Shown: positions 25,244 to 34,657, counted from the stretch's first letter. The stretch: DNA of 64,000 nucleotides from Dyadobacter fermentans (GCF_019924045.1 NZ_JAHXBN010000007.1:1-64000); one strand, 5' to 3'. Notes: generated from the letters alone by a model not told the origin. Numbers and translations: made by a program.

Positions 25244-26959
25244 TTACGGTATCAGTCGGCCCGCCCGGTACCACCTGAATCCATATGCCGGAAGTTGCAC
25301 GGCCAGGCGGTCGTTGCCCACTTCTACATCGGCTGCGCTTCCGAAGAGACTATATAACTTGACGCCCGCACCTGGAACTGCCAGCGTCACTTTCCGGGGC
25401 TGCTCAGAGAAGTTGTGCACAATAATCAGCGACTGATTCTGATAGTCGTACCGGATCGCCAATACATCGTCGGAGCCGCTTTCTAGAATGGTTGCATCGC
25501 CCAAACCGACCTCGGGGCAGGCCTTGCGCATCTGAATGATAGCGGTAATCCGGCCGAGCAGCGATGATTCGTCGCGCCATTGCCGCTCGGCATTTACTTT
25601 TTCAAAACCATATTCTCCCGTGCTGATTACCGGACGAAAGGCAGAGTCGGCATCCGTGAAACCGGCGTTTTTTGTTCCGTTCCATTGCATGGGCGTGCGT
25701 ACCGAAAGCCGCTCTTTCAGCCGCAGGTCGTCGCCCATTCCCAGCTCTTCGCCATACCGGATCACCGGGGCGCCGGGGAGCGAAAAAAGGAGACTGTAAG
25801 CCATTTCAAGGCGCCGGATGTCATTGCCCATCATGGGCGCGAGGCGCCTGCGGATACCACGGTCGTAGAGCTGCATATTCGTATCCGGGCCCATGGCTTC
25901 ATACACTTTCCGGCGTTGCGAGTCGGTCAACCGGCCCAGGTCGATCTCGTCATGGTTGCGCAGGAAGTTGGCCCACTGCGAGCTCTGCGGGATCTGGGAA
26001 GTCTCCTCCATGGCTTTTTTGAAAGGCCCCAGATCGCCGGTGGCAAATGCGTAAAACAGATGTTGGTTGGCAAAAAAGTTAAACATCATTTGAATGCCCT
26101 CGCCATTCTTTCCAAAATAGTTGACATTCTCCTTCGGCTCTACATTCGCTTCCCCCAGAATGGCGGCATCGGCTTGGCGCGACTGGGTGAACTGGCGGAT
26201 GTCGTTCAGAAACGAAAAATCGAGCTTTGGCTTTTCGGAACCGGTCTTGGGTACTTCGATGATGAACGGAACGGCATCCAGCCGGAAACCCGAAATGCCC
26301 TGGTTTAGCCAGTAGCCGATAATGCGCTGCGTTTCCTGCATTACTTCGGGGTTCATAAAATTGAGGTCGGGCTGGAATTTGTAAAACCGGTGATAGTAGT
26401 ATTCGCGGGTGGTCGTGTCGAGTGTCCACACCGTTTTTTGCACACCCGGAAACACCATGCCTTTGTTGCCGTCGCGCGGTTTGGCAGGCGACCACACGTA
26501 CCAGTCGCGGTAGCGGGCAGTTTTGGAAGTGCGGGCATTCTGGAACCACGGGTGCTGGTCGGAAGTATGGTTGATCACCAGGTCCATGATCACCCGCATG
26601 CCCCGTTTTTTGACCTGGTGCATCAGCTCGGCGAAATCACCGGGCGTACCCAGTTTCGGGTCTATCCCGTAGTAGTCGGCCACATCATAACCATCGTCGG
26701 CACCTGGCGAAGGTTGGAACGGCGCGAGCCATATCACGTCCACACCGAGCATTTTCAGGTAATCCAGTTTTTGGATTAAACCATTGATATCGCCCCGGCC
26801 GTCGCCGTCGCTGTCTTTGAATACACCTATTTCGAGATTGTAAATAATGCTGTTTTTGTACCAGAAATTCTCTTTGATCTTTCGTGGTGCCACCTTGTCC
26901 TGCCCCGTTGCCGGCCAGGGTAGGAAGGTCAGTAAGAGGTAGATAACTGTCCTTTTCAT
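25244..26959 (-). CDS. GH13 alpha-amylase-family enzyme, trehalose synthase/alpha-glucosidase-like, exported
   Basis: The 571-residue protein has a signal peptide (MKRTVIYLLLTFLPWPATGQ) and a complete GH13 barrel. The four conserved regions are D126-LVI-N130-H131, G224-FRLD228, E270 in ILGEAN and N335-H336-D337. D228 would be the nucleophile and E270 the acid/base. The order and spacing (NSIIYNLEIGVFKDSDGDG, then TPMQWNGTKNAGF) match trehalose synthase and oligo-1,6-glucosidase-type members. An export signal is unusual for TreS, so an extracytoplasmic alpha-glucosidase is an alternative. It is followed upstream on the strand by two membrane-protein genes of the same island. Confidence 0.82.
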   Translation of the reverse strand: MKRTVIYLLLTFLPWPATGQDKVAPRKIKENFWYKNSIIYNLEIGVFKDSDGDGRGDINGLIQKLDYLKMLGVDVIWLAPFQPSPGADDGYDVADYYGIDPKLGTPGDFAELMHQVKKRGMRVIMDLVINHTSDQHPWFQNARTSKTARYRDWYVWSPAKPRDGNKGMVFPGVQKTVWTLDTTTREYYYHRFYKFQPDLNFMNPEVMQETQRIIGYWLNQGISGFRLDAVPFIIEVPKTGSEKPKLDFSFLNDIRQFTQSRQADAAILGEANVEPKENVNYFGKNGEGIQMMFNFFANQHLFYAFATGDLGPFKKAMEETSQIPQSSQWANFLRNHDEIDLGRLTDSQRRKVYEAMGPDTNMQLYDRGIRRRLAPMMGNDIRRLEMAYSLLFSLPGAPVIRYGEELGMGDDLRLKERLSVRTPMQWNGTKNAGFTDADSAFRPVISTGEYGFEKVNAERQWRDESSLLGRITAIIQMRKACPEVGLGDATILESGSDDVLAIRYDYQNQSLIIVHNFSEQPRKVTLAVPGAGVKLYSLFGSAADVEVGNDRLAVQLPAYGFRWYRAGRLIP

Positions 26960-26980
26960 GAACGAAGTGTTTTTGAGTAA

Positions 26981-27661
26981 CTACTGCACGGCATGAATGT
27001 GCTCGTCGCTGCCGCAATTTCTGCAGGCCGAGTCCGTCACGGCAAACGGGTGCCCGCACCGCCTGCATACCAATAGCTCGCTGGCCCGGCAGCTTTGCCT
27101 GATAAACTCGGGATCGGCTTCCGGTAAAATGCTCAGCCCCGGCCGGCCGTCGTTGTTAAGGATCAGGGTAAACGAGCCGTCGGCTTCGAAATACAACCTT
27201 TTTACCTCTCCCAAATGCCGGATACCATGGCTGCGCAGCTGGGAAAACGCCTTTTCCCGGGTAATGCCGGTAATCTCCATTTGGGGAAGATCCAGCCTGC
27301 TGTCGGTGATCAAGATCGAGAGATTGCCCTGCGTGATGGATTCCAGGCGCTGGTTGCGTGTGGCGAGCCGAGCCATGGTTTGTTGGATAAAAATCACCAC
27401 CGCCGCGATGATCACCGCGGCGAGTATGCCCCTGTCGGGCGCCTGTAAGGGTACGCCGATGGCCGCAGCGAGCGATACCATCGCGATCATCTCGTTGCGG
27501 CTCAATTGAGAAGCCATACGCTTGCCCATGAGCCGCATGGATACCATTAAGATCAGGTAAATAACCGCAATACGGAGCACCACCTCCCAGTAAAATCCGC
27601 CGGGGACATCGCCCAGCAACATCCGTTGCCAGTCCCCGAAGTGAATATCTTCCTTTTTCAT
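26981..27661 (-). CDS. YetF/DUF421-family membrane protein with C-terminal zinc ribbon (copy 2)
   Basis: The 226-residue protein has three N-terminal transmembrane helices (about residues 24-90, including RLMGKRMASQLSRNE) and the DUF421 cytosolic domain with GNLSILITDSRLDL and EKAFSQLRSHGI. The tail holds two CxxC pairs, CRRCG and CRNCG, that look like a zinc ribbon, not present in plain YetF proteins. The family is linked to spore and stress traits, but its molecular function is unknown. Its start overlaps the stop of the paralogue upstream by four bases (ATGA). Confidence 0.85.
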   Translation of the reverse strand: MKKEDIHFGDWQRMLLGDVPGGFYWEVVLRIAVIYLILMVSMRLMGKRMASQLSRNEMIAMVSLAAAIGVPLQAPDRGILAAVIIAAVVIFIQQTMARLATRNQRLESITQGNLSILITDSRLDLPQMEITGITREKAFSQLRSHGIRHLGEVKRLYFEADGSFTLILNNDGRPGLSILPEADPEFIRQSCRASELLVCRRCGHPFAVTDSACRNCGSDEHIHAVQ

Positions 27662-28380
27662 GAGGAGCTGTCGATAGGTTGATTGGGGTTAGAAATACTG
27701 GCCGAACCCCATTGCCGGGCGCCGCATTCCGGACATGGTTGTGCGCGGTCGGGGCGATCGGGTACGGCGCCGCAGTTAGCGCAAACGATCTTGTTGCCAA
27801 GGGTTATTTGCTGATAAGTGGCGATCGACCGGTCGTCCGGTGGGAACAGCAACAGGCCAGGTCTCGGGCCGGTACTCGTATAAATGCTGAAAAGCCCGCA
27901 GGCTTCAAGGTACACGCGGTCGACGTCGCCCAGATTGAAAACCTCCTTGTTGCGCAAGGCCGCAAACAGTTGCTGGCGGGAAACTTTTGTTTGTTTCAGC
28001 TCATCCATTTGCATGACCCCGTTTTTGACCAGAATGCTTAGTGTCCCCTGGCTCGCCCGCTCGAAGCGCTCGCTTTTGTATTCCAGCAGGTTAATGCCCC
28101 GCTGGAATACCAATGCACAAATCAGGATCATAATGCAAAGCAAAATTCCCGTCTGCGGCATCTGCATACCGGGCGACACGATGGCCCCCAGCGTGATCAT
28201 CACCGCGAGTTCCGAAATGGTAAGCTGCCCGCCCATGCGTTTGCCCATGAATCGTACGATCACCAGCAGTATAATGTACATGATAAAAGTCCTGATCAGG
28301 ATCTCAACCAGGAAAACAACCGGAGTTTCCCCGAAAAGAATGCGATACCAGTCGCCTGGTATAATGTCCTGCTTTTTCAT
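27658..28380 (-). CDS. YetF/DUF421-family membrane protein with C-terminal zinc ribbon (copy 1)
   Basis: This 240-residue paralogue of the following gene has the same plan: membrane helices (IRTFIMYIILLVIVRFMGK and two more), a DUF421 domain (GTLSILVKNGVMQMDEL, RQQLFAALRNKEV) and a zinc-ribbon-like tail (CANCG, CPECG). N-terminal sequences of the two copies align closely (MKKqDI-GDWyRiLfGe), showing tandem duplication. It is probably an inner-membrane protein of the stress island. The two products may form a hetero-oligomer, which is inference. Confidence 0.86.
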   Translation of the reverse strand: MKKQDIIPGDWYRILFGETPVVFLVEILIRTFIMYIILLVIVRFMGKRMGGQLTISELAVMITLGAIVSPGMQMPQTGILLCIMILICALVFQRGINLLEYKSERFERASQGTLSILVKNGVMQMDELKQTKVSRQQLFAALRNKEVFNLGDVDRVYLEACGLFSIYTSTGPRPGLLLFPPDDRSIATYQQITLGNKIVCANCGAVPDRPDRAQPCPECGARQWGSASISNPNQPIDSSS

Positions 28381-28434
28381 GGCAAGGAGGAATAGGAGTA
28401 AGTGCGCTAATGTGTCGTCCGTGAATGGATCGCA

Positions 28435-28512
28435 TTACTCGCTCTTCTTTTTGAAATAGAGCACGAGTATGACCGCGACCACCAAAATCAATATGCCAAT
28501 AGGTAAATACAT
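28435..28512 (-). CDS. Possible 25-residue single-helix membrane peptide
   Basis: An ATG at 28512 opens a frame reading MYLPIGILILVVAVILVLYF followed by KKKSE and TAA. It is one perfect transmembrane helix with a positive tail, seven bases after the upstream gene's stop and 54 bases before the DUF421 pair. Such mini-proteins are often missed. Random hydrophobic frames of this size do occur, so support is only moderate. Confidence 0.4.
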   Translation of the reverse strand: MYLPIGILILVVAVILVLYFKKKSE

Positions 28513-28518
28513 ATGCTT

Positions 28519-29010
28519 TCAGTTTTTCCGCGAACGGATTTTGTTAAAAACTATTACCAGCGTTGCAACAGCAAAGCCGGCAGCCACCTTTTTAATCAAG
28601 CCGGCCTTGTTATATTTTAGCTCTGAACGACCACCGTGCTCGGTGAAAAGATCCGGAATGTGTCCGCTTTTCAGGTCTTGGCCAATCCCTTCTATCATAT
28701 TGACCCGATCGGCGACCAAAAGTGCCAGCCAGTGCGTCCAGGTGGATTCGCTGAACTTGAATGCGAACCTTCTCAGCTTGCCGCTCAGACCGGCGGGCGG
28801 GTTGGCCGATCCAAAGACGGCGGAAGCGGTTGGCCGCTCATTGGAATGAAGGATTTCGACCAATTGGGCTTGCTGGGCGGGGCGTTCCCAGATCATTCCC
28901 TTATTATCGTTTTCCGTCCTGTGTTTCATTGGATAAGATGGAACGTCCAGCGGGTCGGCATCGATTCCCCATCCATGGATGTGCTCGTAATTGTTGGCTT
29001 TCTTTTTCAT
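28519..29010 (-). CDS. Hypothetical protein with C-terminal membrane helix
   Basis: Starting at 29010 (MKKKANNYEHIHGWGIDADP) gives 163 residues; more upstream in-frame codons overlap the alcohol dehydrogenase gene and are rejected. The N-terminal part is polar and contains a short motif HIHGWGIDADPLDVPSYP that I associate loosely with small Bacteroidota proteins of unknown role. A hydrophobic helix near the end (VAAGFAVATLVIVF) with a basic tail suggests a tail-anchored inner-membrane protein. It is seven bases downstream of the alcohol dehydrogenase stop, so they are co-transcribed. Function unknown. Confidence 0.72.
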   Translation of the reverse strand: MKKKANNYEHIHGWGIDADPLDVPSYPMKHRTENDNKGMIWERPAQQAQLVEILHSNERPTASAVFGSANPPAGLSGKLRRFAFKFSESTWTHWLALLVADRVNMIEGIGQDLKSGHIPDLFTEHGGRSELKYNKAGLIKKVAAGFAVATLVIVFNKIRSRKN

Positions 29011-29017
29011 AATAAGG

Positions 29018-30175
29018 TTATTTTTTGGCTGATGGTGGAATAAGTATAGGCTTGATGCAATTGTCGAGCTTGGCAGAGAAAATATGGTAAGCATCTGCAA
29101 CTTCTTCCAGGGGAATCCGGTGGGTGATGATTGCTTTTGGATCAATCCGTCCCGCCTGGACGTGCTCGATCAGCCGGGGCAGCAGGCGCTTGACCGAGGC
29201 CTGGTTTGCCCGGATAGTGATGCCTTTATTAACCACATTACCGATGGGTATCAGGTTTCCGGTAGGCCCGTACACACCCACAATCGAAACAATACCTCCT
29301 TTTTTGACAGAATTGATCGCCCAGTGCAATGCGGTCGCCGAGCCGGCCTGCAACATTAATTTCCTGCCGGTAATGGTTTGTAATGCGTCGCCGGCCGCTT
29401 CACATCCCACCGCGTCGATGCACACGTCAGCGCCGATCCAGTCCGTTGTTTTCTTAATAAACAGAACCGGGTCTTCCAGTGAGCGGAAATTGTAAGCTTC
29501 GCATTGTGCGTAATTTTTGACGAATTCGAGCCGGTATTCAAGGTGGTCGATCACAATTACGCGCCCGGCACCAAAGAGCCACGCTGACTTTGCAGCCATG
29601 ATGCCTACCGGACCAGCACCGAAGACAACAACCGTGTCCCCGGGTTTAATGCCACCCATTTCCGCGGCCTGATAGCCGGTCGGTACCACGTCCGTCAGCA
29701 GTACTGCGTCATCGTGATCCATATCCTCGGGAATAATAGTCGGGCCTACATCTGCGTACGGTACACGTACATATTCTGCTTGTCCGCCATCGAATCCGCC
29801 GGCGGTATGGGAGTATCCGAAAATTCCGCCGACAGCGGTAGCTTGTGGATTAGATTCGTGGCAGTTTCCATAAAGCTGCTGCTCACAGAAGATGCACTTG
29901 CCACAGGCAATGTTGAAGGGGACGAGCACGTTGTCGCCCACTTTCAGGTTCCGGACTGCATCACCGATTTCTTCGACGACGCCAATAAACTCATGACCGA
30001 AGGTGGTTCCGATCCTGGTGTCGGGCACCATGCCATGATACAGGTGAAGATCAGATCCACAAATACAGGAACGTGTGACCCTGACGATGGCGTCGCCGGA
30101 GTGCTCAATTTGAGGCATCGGTTTGTTTCGATCTGCCCTGACGCGGTAAGGCCCGCGATAATTCATTGCTAGCAT
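29018..30175 (-). CDS. Zinc-dependent alcohol dehydrogenase, formaldehyde dehydrogenase-like
   Basis: The 385-residue protein is a medium-chain dehydrogenase. Catalytic zinc ligands are C39 (CICGSDLH) and H61-E62 (GHEF); structural zinc ligands are C91, C94, C97 and C105. The Rossmann motif is VFGAGPVG. Insertion features match glutathione-independent formaldehyde dehydrogenase-like proteins that are common in stress islands. A start at the fourth residue (MNYRGPYRV, 30166) is equally plausible. It heads the minus-strand unit with the small membrane proteins. Substrate probably a small aldehyde or alcohol, from family alone. Confidence 0.88.
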   Translation of the reverse strand: MLAMNYRGPYRVRADRNKPMPQIEHSGDAIVRVTRSCICGSDLHLYHGMVPDTRIGTTFGHEFIGVVEEIGDAVRNLKVGDNVLVPFNIACGKCIFCEQQLYGNCHESNPQATAVGGIFGYSHTAGGFDGGQAEYVRVPYADVGPTIIPEDMDHDDAVLLTDVVPTGYQAAEMGGIKPGDTVVVFGAGPVGIMAAKSAWLFGAGRVIVIDHLEYRLEFVKNYAQCEAYNFRSLEDPVLFIKKTTDWIGADVCIDAVGCEAAGDALQTITGRKLMLQAGSATALHWAINSVKKGGIVSIVGVYGPTGNLIPIGNVVNKGITIRANQASVKRLLPRLIEHVQAGRIDPKAIITHRIPLEEVADAYHIFSAKLDNCIKPILIPPSAKK

Positions 30176-30628
30176 GAGGTTGTCTCCTTTCTTTTTGATG
30201 AATGGTTAATTCCCGGTATCACGTTCAGTTGTGGTTCGAACCGTCGCGTGTTACGAAGAAAGAAGGCACCGCCTTTTAAAATCATGCCAGCCCGTCTTGC
30301 GTAATATGGTTGGACCTTCGGTAACTGAAATCAGCAAAGGCTAATGAAAGCGCAGTGGGCAATATCTACCATGGCTGCTTTTCGAAGGGCCGGAATATAG
30401 AGGTGCGGAGCCTCAGGCGACTGTAAAGAAGCAGCCTTGACAGCAAGGCAGGTTATATAACCAAGCGACATTATTTACATAGCAAGTCAGGGTGTGTTAC
30501 GGTCATTAATATACGTAATCTGGGTGGCCGTGAACGCAAGCTGCTTTCGCCCGGCCGACGAAAAGGTGGTAGCAAATGCCAATTATCCATCACACGGCCG
30601 GCACCGGATTCGGTCTTCGTTTATAGCA
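30176..30628 (-). other. Gene-free interval upstream of the alcohol dehydrogenase
   Basis: I see no credible reading frame, RNA gene or clear terminator in these 453 bases. It should hold the promoter of the alcohol dehydrogenase unit, but no good TAnnTTTG element stands out close to the start. Confidence 0.5.
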
Positions 30629-31798
30629 TCACGGCTGGCAACGCTTACTGCTAAGATTTAGTTGATGCGCTACGAGTTGCTGTCCTGCCAGGAGAGCCAT
30701 CGCGGAAGGGAAATGTAAAATCCGACGATGGTAGCCGGTTGAATCATGATCCCACAATCCTGACTGGTGCCAGACCTCGGGATGATCCCAATCAGGCCGG
30801 TCAATTATTGGGTAAAGGCAGACGCCCAGCAACTGCACGTCCCGGTTTATCAACTTTGTGCATTCTGACGCTATCATTTGTATCCAGATCGGCCGGTCCT
30901 CTTTGGGATGACTTGTCTCGGATATGATGATTGGTTTGTGGTATCTGTGGTAGGCACTTTCCAGCAAATCGGCCAGCGGGCGCCACCTGGGATCGGGGAT
31001 GGGGTCATTCCACCCCAGAAATTGATATTTGCCGGTAATCCATTGGTTATTATAGTAGTAGTTATAACCCAGCACGTCCGGCAGATCTTCGCTTCCTCCC
31101 AATTCTGGACAAATGCGTCCACAGAGCATGTCAACAGCCTGGAATTGGAGTTCGTTTTCAATAGCGGCACTAGCCATTTCATCCGGGATTGGATTAAGAT
31201 CCGGCACCATGTTGACCAGCGGCTCGGTCGTAAGGATCCGCACCAGTTTGCTAATCCGTTTCATGGCTTTTGCGGCCGCAATGTAGGCCCCCATCAACGC
31301 ATATTTTAGTTCCCAGCCATTTTTGGTACAATAGGGGACCGTTGCGCCGGCCTCACCTCCCAGCCACGAGATAAAGCTTACTTCGTTGATGGGGGTGATA
31401 TATAAGATTTCTAATGGCCTATGTTTGACCAGGAAATTAACAAAGGCTTCACAGAGCGCTACAAAGCGGGCGGCGAAATGCGGATGTAGCGGACTCAAAT
31501 CGGCTGGATACCCGAAATGGCAGATATCCCACAACTGTTGTACATTGTAATATTTGGCAGCATTGATCATCTCCAGCACAGTCTCGAAATTATAGTGGTA
31601 GGGTTGATACTCCACCACACTCCACCGTATCCCCTCCCGCACCGTGCGGATTCCCAGTGAGCAAATGCGTGCGTAGTCTTCCCTGAGCAGTTCCAAATGG
31701 CCCGTGATTTGCAGCATATCGACCCTGTCACCGCTGGCATTCAGCTGGTCGGTACACTCAAAACCAGCCATCCAGAAAGTGTTAAAGTTTGTTGTCAT
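30629..31798 (-). CDS. Clan GH-A glycosidase, family 1 beta-glucosidase-like
   Basis: The 389-residue protein has a TIM-barrel glycosidase layout, with an acid/base candidate E139 in TPINEVSF and a nucleophile candidate E294 in IISETSHP. It starts MTTNFNTFWMAGFECTDQ and has no signal peptide. Similar proteins are often encoded next to a glycosyltransferase with the opening HLRWDFVFQRPQHL, as here, and next to UDP-galactopyranose mutase, which is absent here. A role in making or trimming a cell-surface glycoside under stress is possible. True hydrolytic activity is not certain. Confidence 0.75.
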   Translation of the reverse strand: MTTNFNTFWMAGFECTDQLNASGDRVDMLQITGHLELLREDYARICSLGIRTVREGIRWSVVEYQPYHYNFETVLEMINAAKYYNVQQLWDICHFGYPADLSPLHPHFAARFVALCEAFVNFLVKHRPLEILYITPINEVSFISWLGGEAGATVPYCTKNGWELKYALMGAYIAAAKAMKRISKLVRILTTEPLVNMVPDLNPIPDEMASAAIENELQFQAVDMLCGRICPELGGSEDLPDVLGYNYYYNNQWITGKYQFLGWNDPIPDPRWRPLADLLESAYHRYHKPIIISETSHPKEDRPIWIQMIASECTKLINRDVQLLGVCLYPIIDRPDWDHPEVWHQSGLWDHDSTGYHRRILHFPSAMALLAGQQLVAHQLNLSSKRCQP

Positions 31799-31813
31799 AC
31801 AATTAATAGTAGC

Positions 31814-32980
31814 TTAACTGGCATTTTTTAGTCCACTGGCTAAAACAACCGGGTCTTTCTTCTCACGAATTGCCGACATCAATCTTACCATTGCGCTGAA
31901 AGTATGTTCCCAGGACTTGTCTGAAAGAAATTCATCCACAGCGAGCAGCCAGGCCGGATCGGCTGATTTTGCCAATTCGCTTTCAATTGATGCAATAAAC
32001 GTTTCAGTGTTTCTACCGATGCTTACCAGGCCCATTTCACCATAAGGCGACACCACGTCTCTAATTGCGGAAGAAACTACCGGCTTACCAGCTGCCAGAT
32101 ATTCAGGTGTTTTTGTCGGGCTGATAAAACGGGTGGAATCATTGAGAAGAAAAGGAATTAGAGCTACGTCCCAGCCCGACAAATAGGAGGGTAGAAGCTG
32201 GTAACTTCTGGGCCCCATGTAATGTATGTTAGCTGCTTGGGGCAAGTCGGCGGGGTCGATCTTGACGACCGGGCCTATCAACACGATCTGCCAGTCCGGG
32301 CGCCTGAGGGCAATTTTCCGGACTAGTTCCTGGTCAAAGCGTTCATCGATTACTCCGCAGAATCCCAGTTTTATCCCTGCAATGGCAGCCTGGTCTTCCG
32401 GCTCTGCAAGCAGTTTACGTGCCGCTCCGAAGTGCATTTTGTCGATGCTGCTTGGAAAAGGATGGATGTTGTGATGACTGCTTTTCTTGGCTTCGTACAA
32501 GCTTGCGCCCCCTGTGAAAACCAGGTCCGCCCGTTCGAGTAGCTGCTGTTCGAGGTGTTTGATCCTGGCAGGTGCGAATTTGAATCCGGACAATTCGTCC
32601 ATGCAGTCGTAGACAGTCATCGCGGGTGCAAACGTGCTGGAAAATTGGAGAGCCATGGGAGTATAATACCAGAAGATGAAATTGCTGCAATCCCTTGTTG
32701 CAAAGAAAGATTCGAGAATTGTGCGAATCATATCCGTAGCTTCTTCATCGCTACTGCCGGCGGGCAGGTGCGGTACGCATACGAATAGCCCCGGTTGCTT
32801 TTCTTCCTGTTGAAGGCAAGGCTCCCCCGGGCAATCAAAGACTGGTTCTTCCAGAAAATAGACATTGGTTATTTGGGCAAATCGGGTCATCAGGTGCTGC
32901 GGTCGCTGAAAGACGAAATCCCATCGGAGATGGGAAAAACAAAGCAGATCTTTTTGTAAGTTGATGGTCATTGGTGTCAT
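31814..32980 (-). CDS. Glycosyltransferase, GT-B fold
   Basis: The chosen start at 32980 (MTPMTINLQKDLLCFSHLRW) gives 388 residues; ATG 32971 is an alternative, and earlier codons in frame overlap the intergenic region and look non-coding. The opening SHLRWDFVFQRPQHLMTRF and the C-terminal LIPFLLNDSTRFISPTKTPEYLAAGKPVVSS segment, which holds the E of the nucleotide-sugar site, are those of family 1/4-like glycosyltransferases. It ends 16 bases before the glycosidase gene, so they form a pair. The acceptor is unknown. Confidence 0.83.
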   Translation of the reverse strand: MTPMTINLQKDLLCFSHLRWDFVFQRPQHLMTRFAQITNVYFLEEPVFDCPGEPCLQQEEKQPGLFVCVPHLPAGSSDEEATDMIRTILESFFATRDCSNFIFWYYTPMALQFSSTFAPAMTVYDCMDELSGFKFAPARIKHLEQQLLERADLVFTGGASLYEAKKSSHHNIHPFPSSIDKMHFGAARKLLAEPEDQAAIAGIKLGFCGVIDERFDQELVRKIALRRPDWQIVLIGPVVKIDPADLPQAANIHYMGPRSYQLLPSYLSGWDVALIPFLLNDSTRFISPTKTPEYLAAGKPVVSSAIRDVVSPYGEMGLVSIGRNTETFIASIESELAKSADPAWLLAVDEFLSDKSWEHTFSAMVRLMSAIREKKDPVVLASGLKNAS

Positions 32981-33029
32981 GTTAAGAGATGGGGCTGGTC
33001 GGACAACCTTGCCAGCGTTGCATAGGCGT

Positions 33030-33551
33030 TCAGTTACCGGCTCCCTGAAGTTTGGCAGGAAACAATGCTTGCGCCATTTTGAGATGATGTTTAAGGGCAG
33101 GTATCTTCGAGTCGGCCCATTTGCGGAAATCAGGGTCTTGTCCTTTATTCGACTCGGTCTGGAACAACCCGATCGTCTGCTCATGTGAGGCAATCATCAT
33201 GTTCATATACAGCATATCGAACTGCTCTCCGTTCAGTGCAGAGAGGCTATCAACCATTTGCTGTTTGGCTGCGCTCAATTCATTCGGTATTGTGATTTGT
33301 TTTTTAGCCGCCAGTGCTTTCAGCTCTTCATTGACTTTGGTGTGATCGGTGACCATAGTCTTGCCAAAGTCTTTGCACTTAGGCATTGTTGCCCGCTGGA
33401 TGGCAAGCTTGCCCAGCATTACTTCGAGCATTCCGCCATCTGCTGCGGCGAGCACGAACGCCTTGTCGGCAGAGTCGTTTTTGAATCGGTCTGAAAATGC
33501 CAATGCAGCAGCAAGCAGCACCGTTGAGATTGATAGTACAATCGCTTTCAT
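33030..33551 (-). CDS. DUF4142 (ferritin-like) exported protein
   Basis: The 173-residue protein has a signal peptide (MKAIVLSISTVLLAAALAF) and a helical DUF4142 domain (about 30-165). Typical features are FVLAAADGGMLEVMLGKLA, the MVTDHTKVNEELKALA helix and ASHEQTIGLFQTES. DUF4142 proteins have a four-helix ferritin-like bundle of unknown function and are common in stress islands. It should be periplasmic. It lies 49 bases upstream of the glycosyltransferase gene on the same strand. Confidence 0.87.
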   Translation of the reverse strand: MKAIVLSISTVLLAAALAFSDRFKNDSADKAFVLAAADGGMLEVMLGKLAIQRATMPKCKDFGKTMVTDHTKVNEELKALAAKKQITIPNELSAAKQQMVDSLSALNGEQFDMLYMNMMIASHEQTIGLFQTESNKGQDPDFRKWADSKIPALKHHLKMAQALFPAKLQGAGN

Positions 33552-33691
33552 AAAAATGGATTGGTTAAAGTGGAAAAGTCTGCGGGATAGTTAAAAACTG
33601 TGCCAGAGAAACACACAGGTGGGAAGCAGATATCGCACTGATGGTCTGGATCTGAGTGGCACGATTAACGGATATTTCTTTTTCATCACTA

Positions 33692-34657
33692 CTAAATCAA
33701 ATAGGGGATCACTTTTTCGCCGAAGACCTCGATGAAGTTTTGCTGACTGAGATTGACATTGTGCAGATAGAGTTGTGTCACACCCGCCTGGATGTCGGCC
33801 GACAACCATTCCAGGTGCTGGTCGGTGCTATCTGAAATTCTGACCGCGGCGCTCATATCTTCTGGCCTGACGACCACTCCGGCAGCATCGAACCCGGCTG
33901 GTGAACGGATATCGGACAGCAGCGATGACGCAAAGATGTTGTTTCGCCATTGCTGGTGGGCACCTTGAGTGGCACGGGCCATATCCGTATCGAAAGACAA
34001 TTGCACTTTCAGATAAACGGGTTTGCCTTCACCGCCTCCTTCCCGGAAGGCATCGATCATTTTTTTTAATTTGTCCGGTGGGCGGGAAGTAGTGATCATC
34101 GCGTCGGCCCAGCCTCCGGCCCATCGGGCAGTTTGCTCAGTAAGTGCCGCGCCTACGACCATTGGCGTGTAACCTGGAAGCGTATATAGCTTAGCGTCGT
34201 ACACTTGTACAAGGCCATTGTGCGTAACAGATTCACCTTTCCATAGTGCTCGCATTACCTTGACGCATTCGATTACACGCTGATTGCGCTCGTCCTTAGA
34301 CGGCCATCTTTCAGCGGTGATATGCTCGTTCAGGAACTGGCCGCTTCCCACCGCAATCCAGAAGCGGTCAGGAAACATTTCGCAAATAGTGGCCACAGCC
34401 TGGGCTATGATCGCCGGATGGTAGCGCTGACCCGGCGCATTGACAATTCCAAAATGGAGGTTGGTAACCTGCATGGCGGCTCCGAGCCAGCTCCACGCAA
34501 AGCCACTTTCGCCCTGCGTTTCCCCCCACGGGAAAAAATGGTCGGAGTTGAGAATGCTTGTGAATCCCGCACGTTGGGCAAGCGCTACATAGCGGATCAA
34601 TTCGCTGGGTTTGAACTGTTCATGAGAAGCGTGGTACCCTATATCGATTTTTGTCAT
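33692..34657 (-). CDS. LLM-class flavin-dependent oxidoreductase, non-F420 type
   Basis: At 321 residues this is a luciferase-like monooxygenase-fold protein. The beginning MTKIDIGYHASHEQFKPSEL and the segments ILNSDHFFPWGETQGESGFAW and FWIAVGSGQFLNEHI resemble the group of probable non-F420 flavin oxidoreductases found outside actinobacteria. These proteins are expected to use FMN in the cytoplasm; the substrate is unknown. It is frequently encoded with TreZ/TreY and other stress genes, as in this island. A short frame upstream overlaps its start codon. Confidence 0.86.
   Translation of the reverse strand: MTKIDIGYHASHEQFKPSELIRYVALAQRAGFTSILNSDHFFPWGETQGESGFAWSWLGAAMQVTNLHFGIVNAPGQRYHPAIIAQAVATICEMFPDRFWIAVGSGQFLNEHITAERWPSKDERNQRVIECVKVMRALWKGESVTHNGLVQVYDAKLYTLPGYTPMVVGAALTEQTARWAGGWADAMITTSRPPDKLKKMIDAFREGGGEGKPVYLKVQLSFDTDMARATQGAHQQWRNNIFASSLLSDIRSPAGFDAAGVVVRPEDMSAAVRISDSTDQHLEWLSADIQAGVTQLYLHNVNLSQQNFIEVFGEKVIPYLI

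Noticed and set aside
33592..33686. A 31-residue minus-strand frame starting MKKKYPLIV
   Set aside because: It has no recognisable features or repeat elsewhere, and it lies in the short gap between two genes; chance frames of this size are common.
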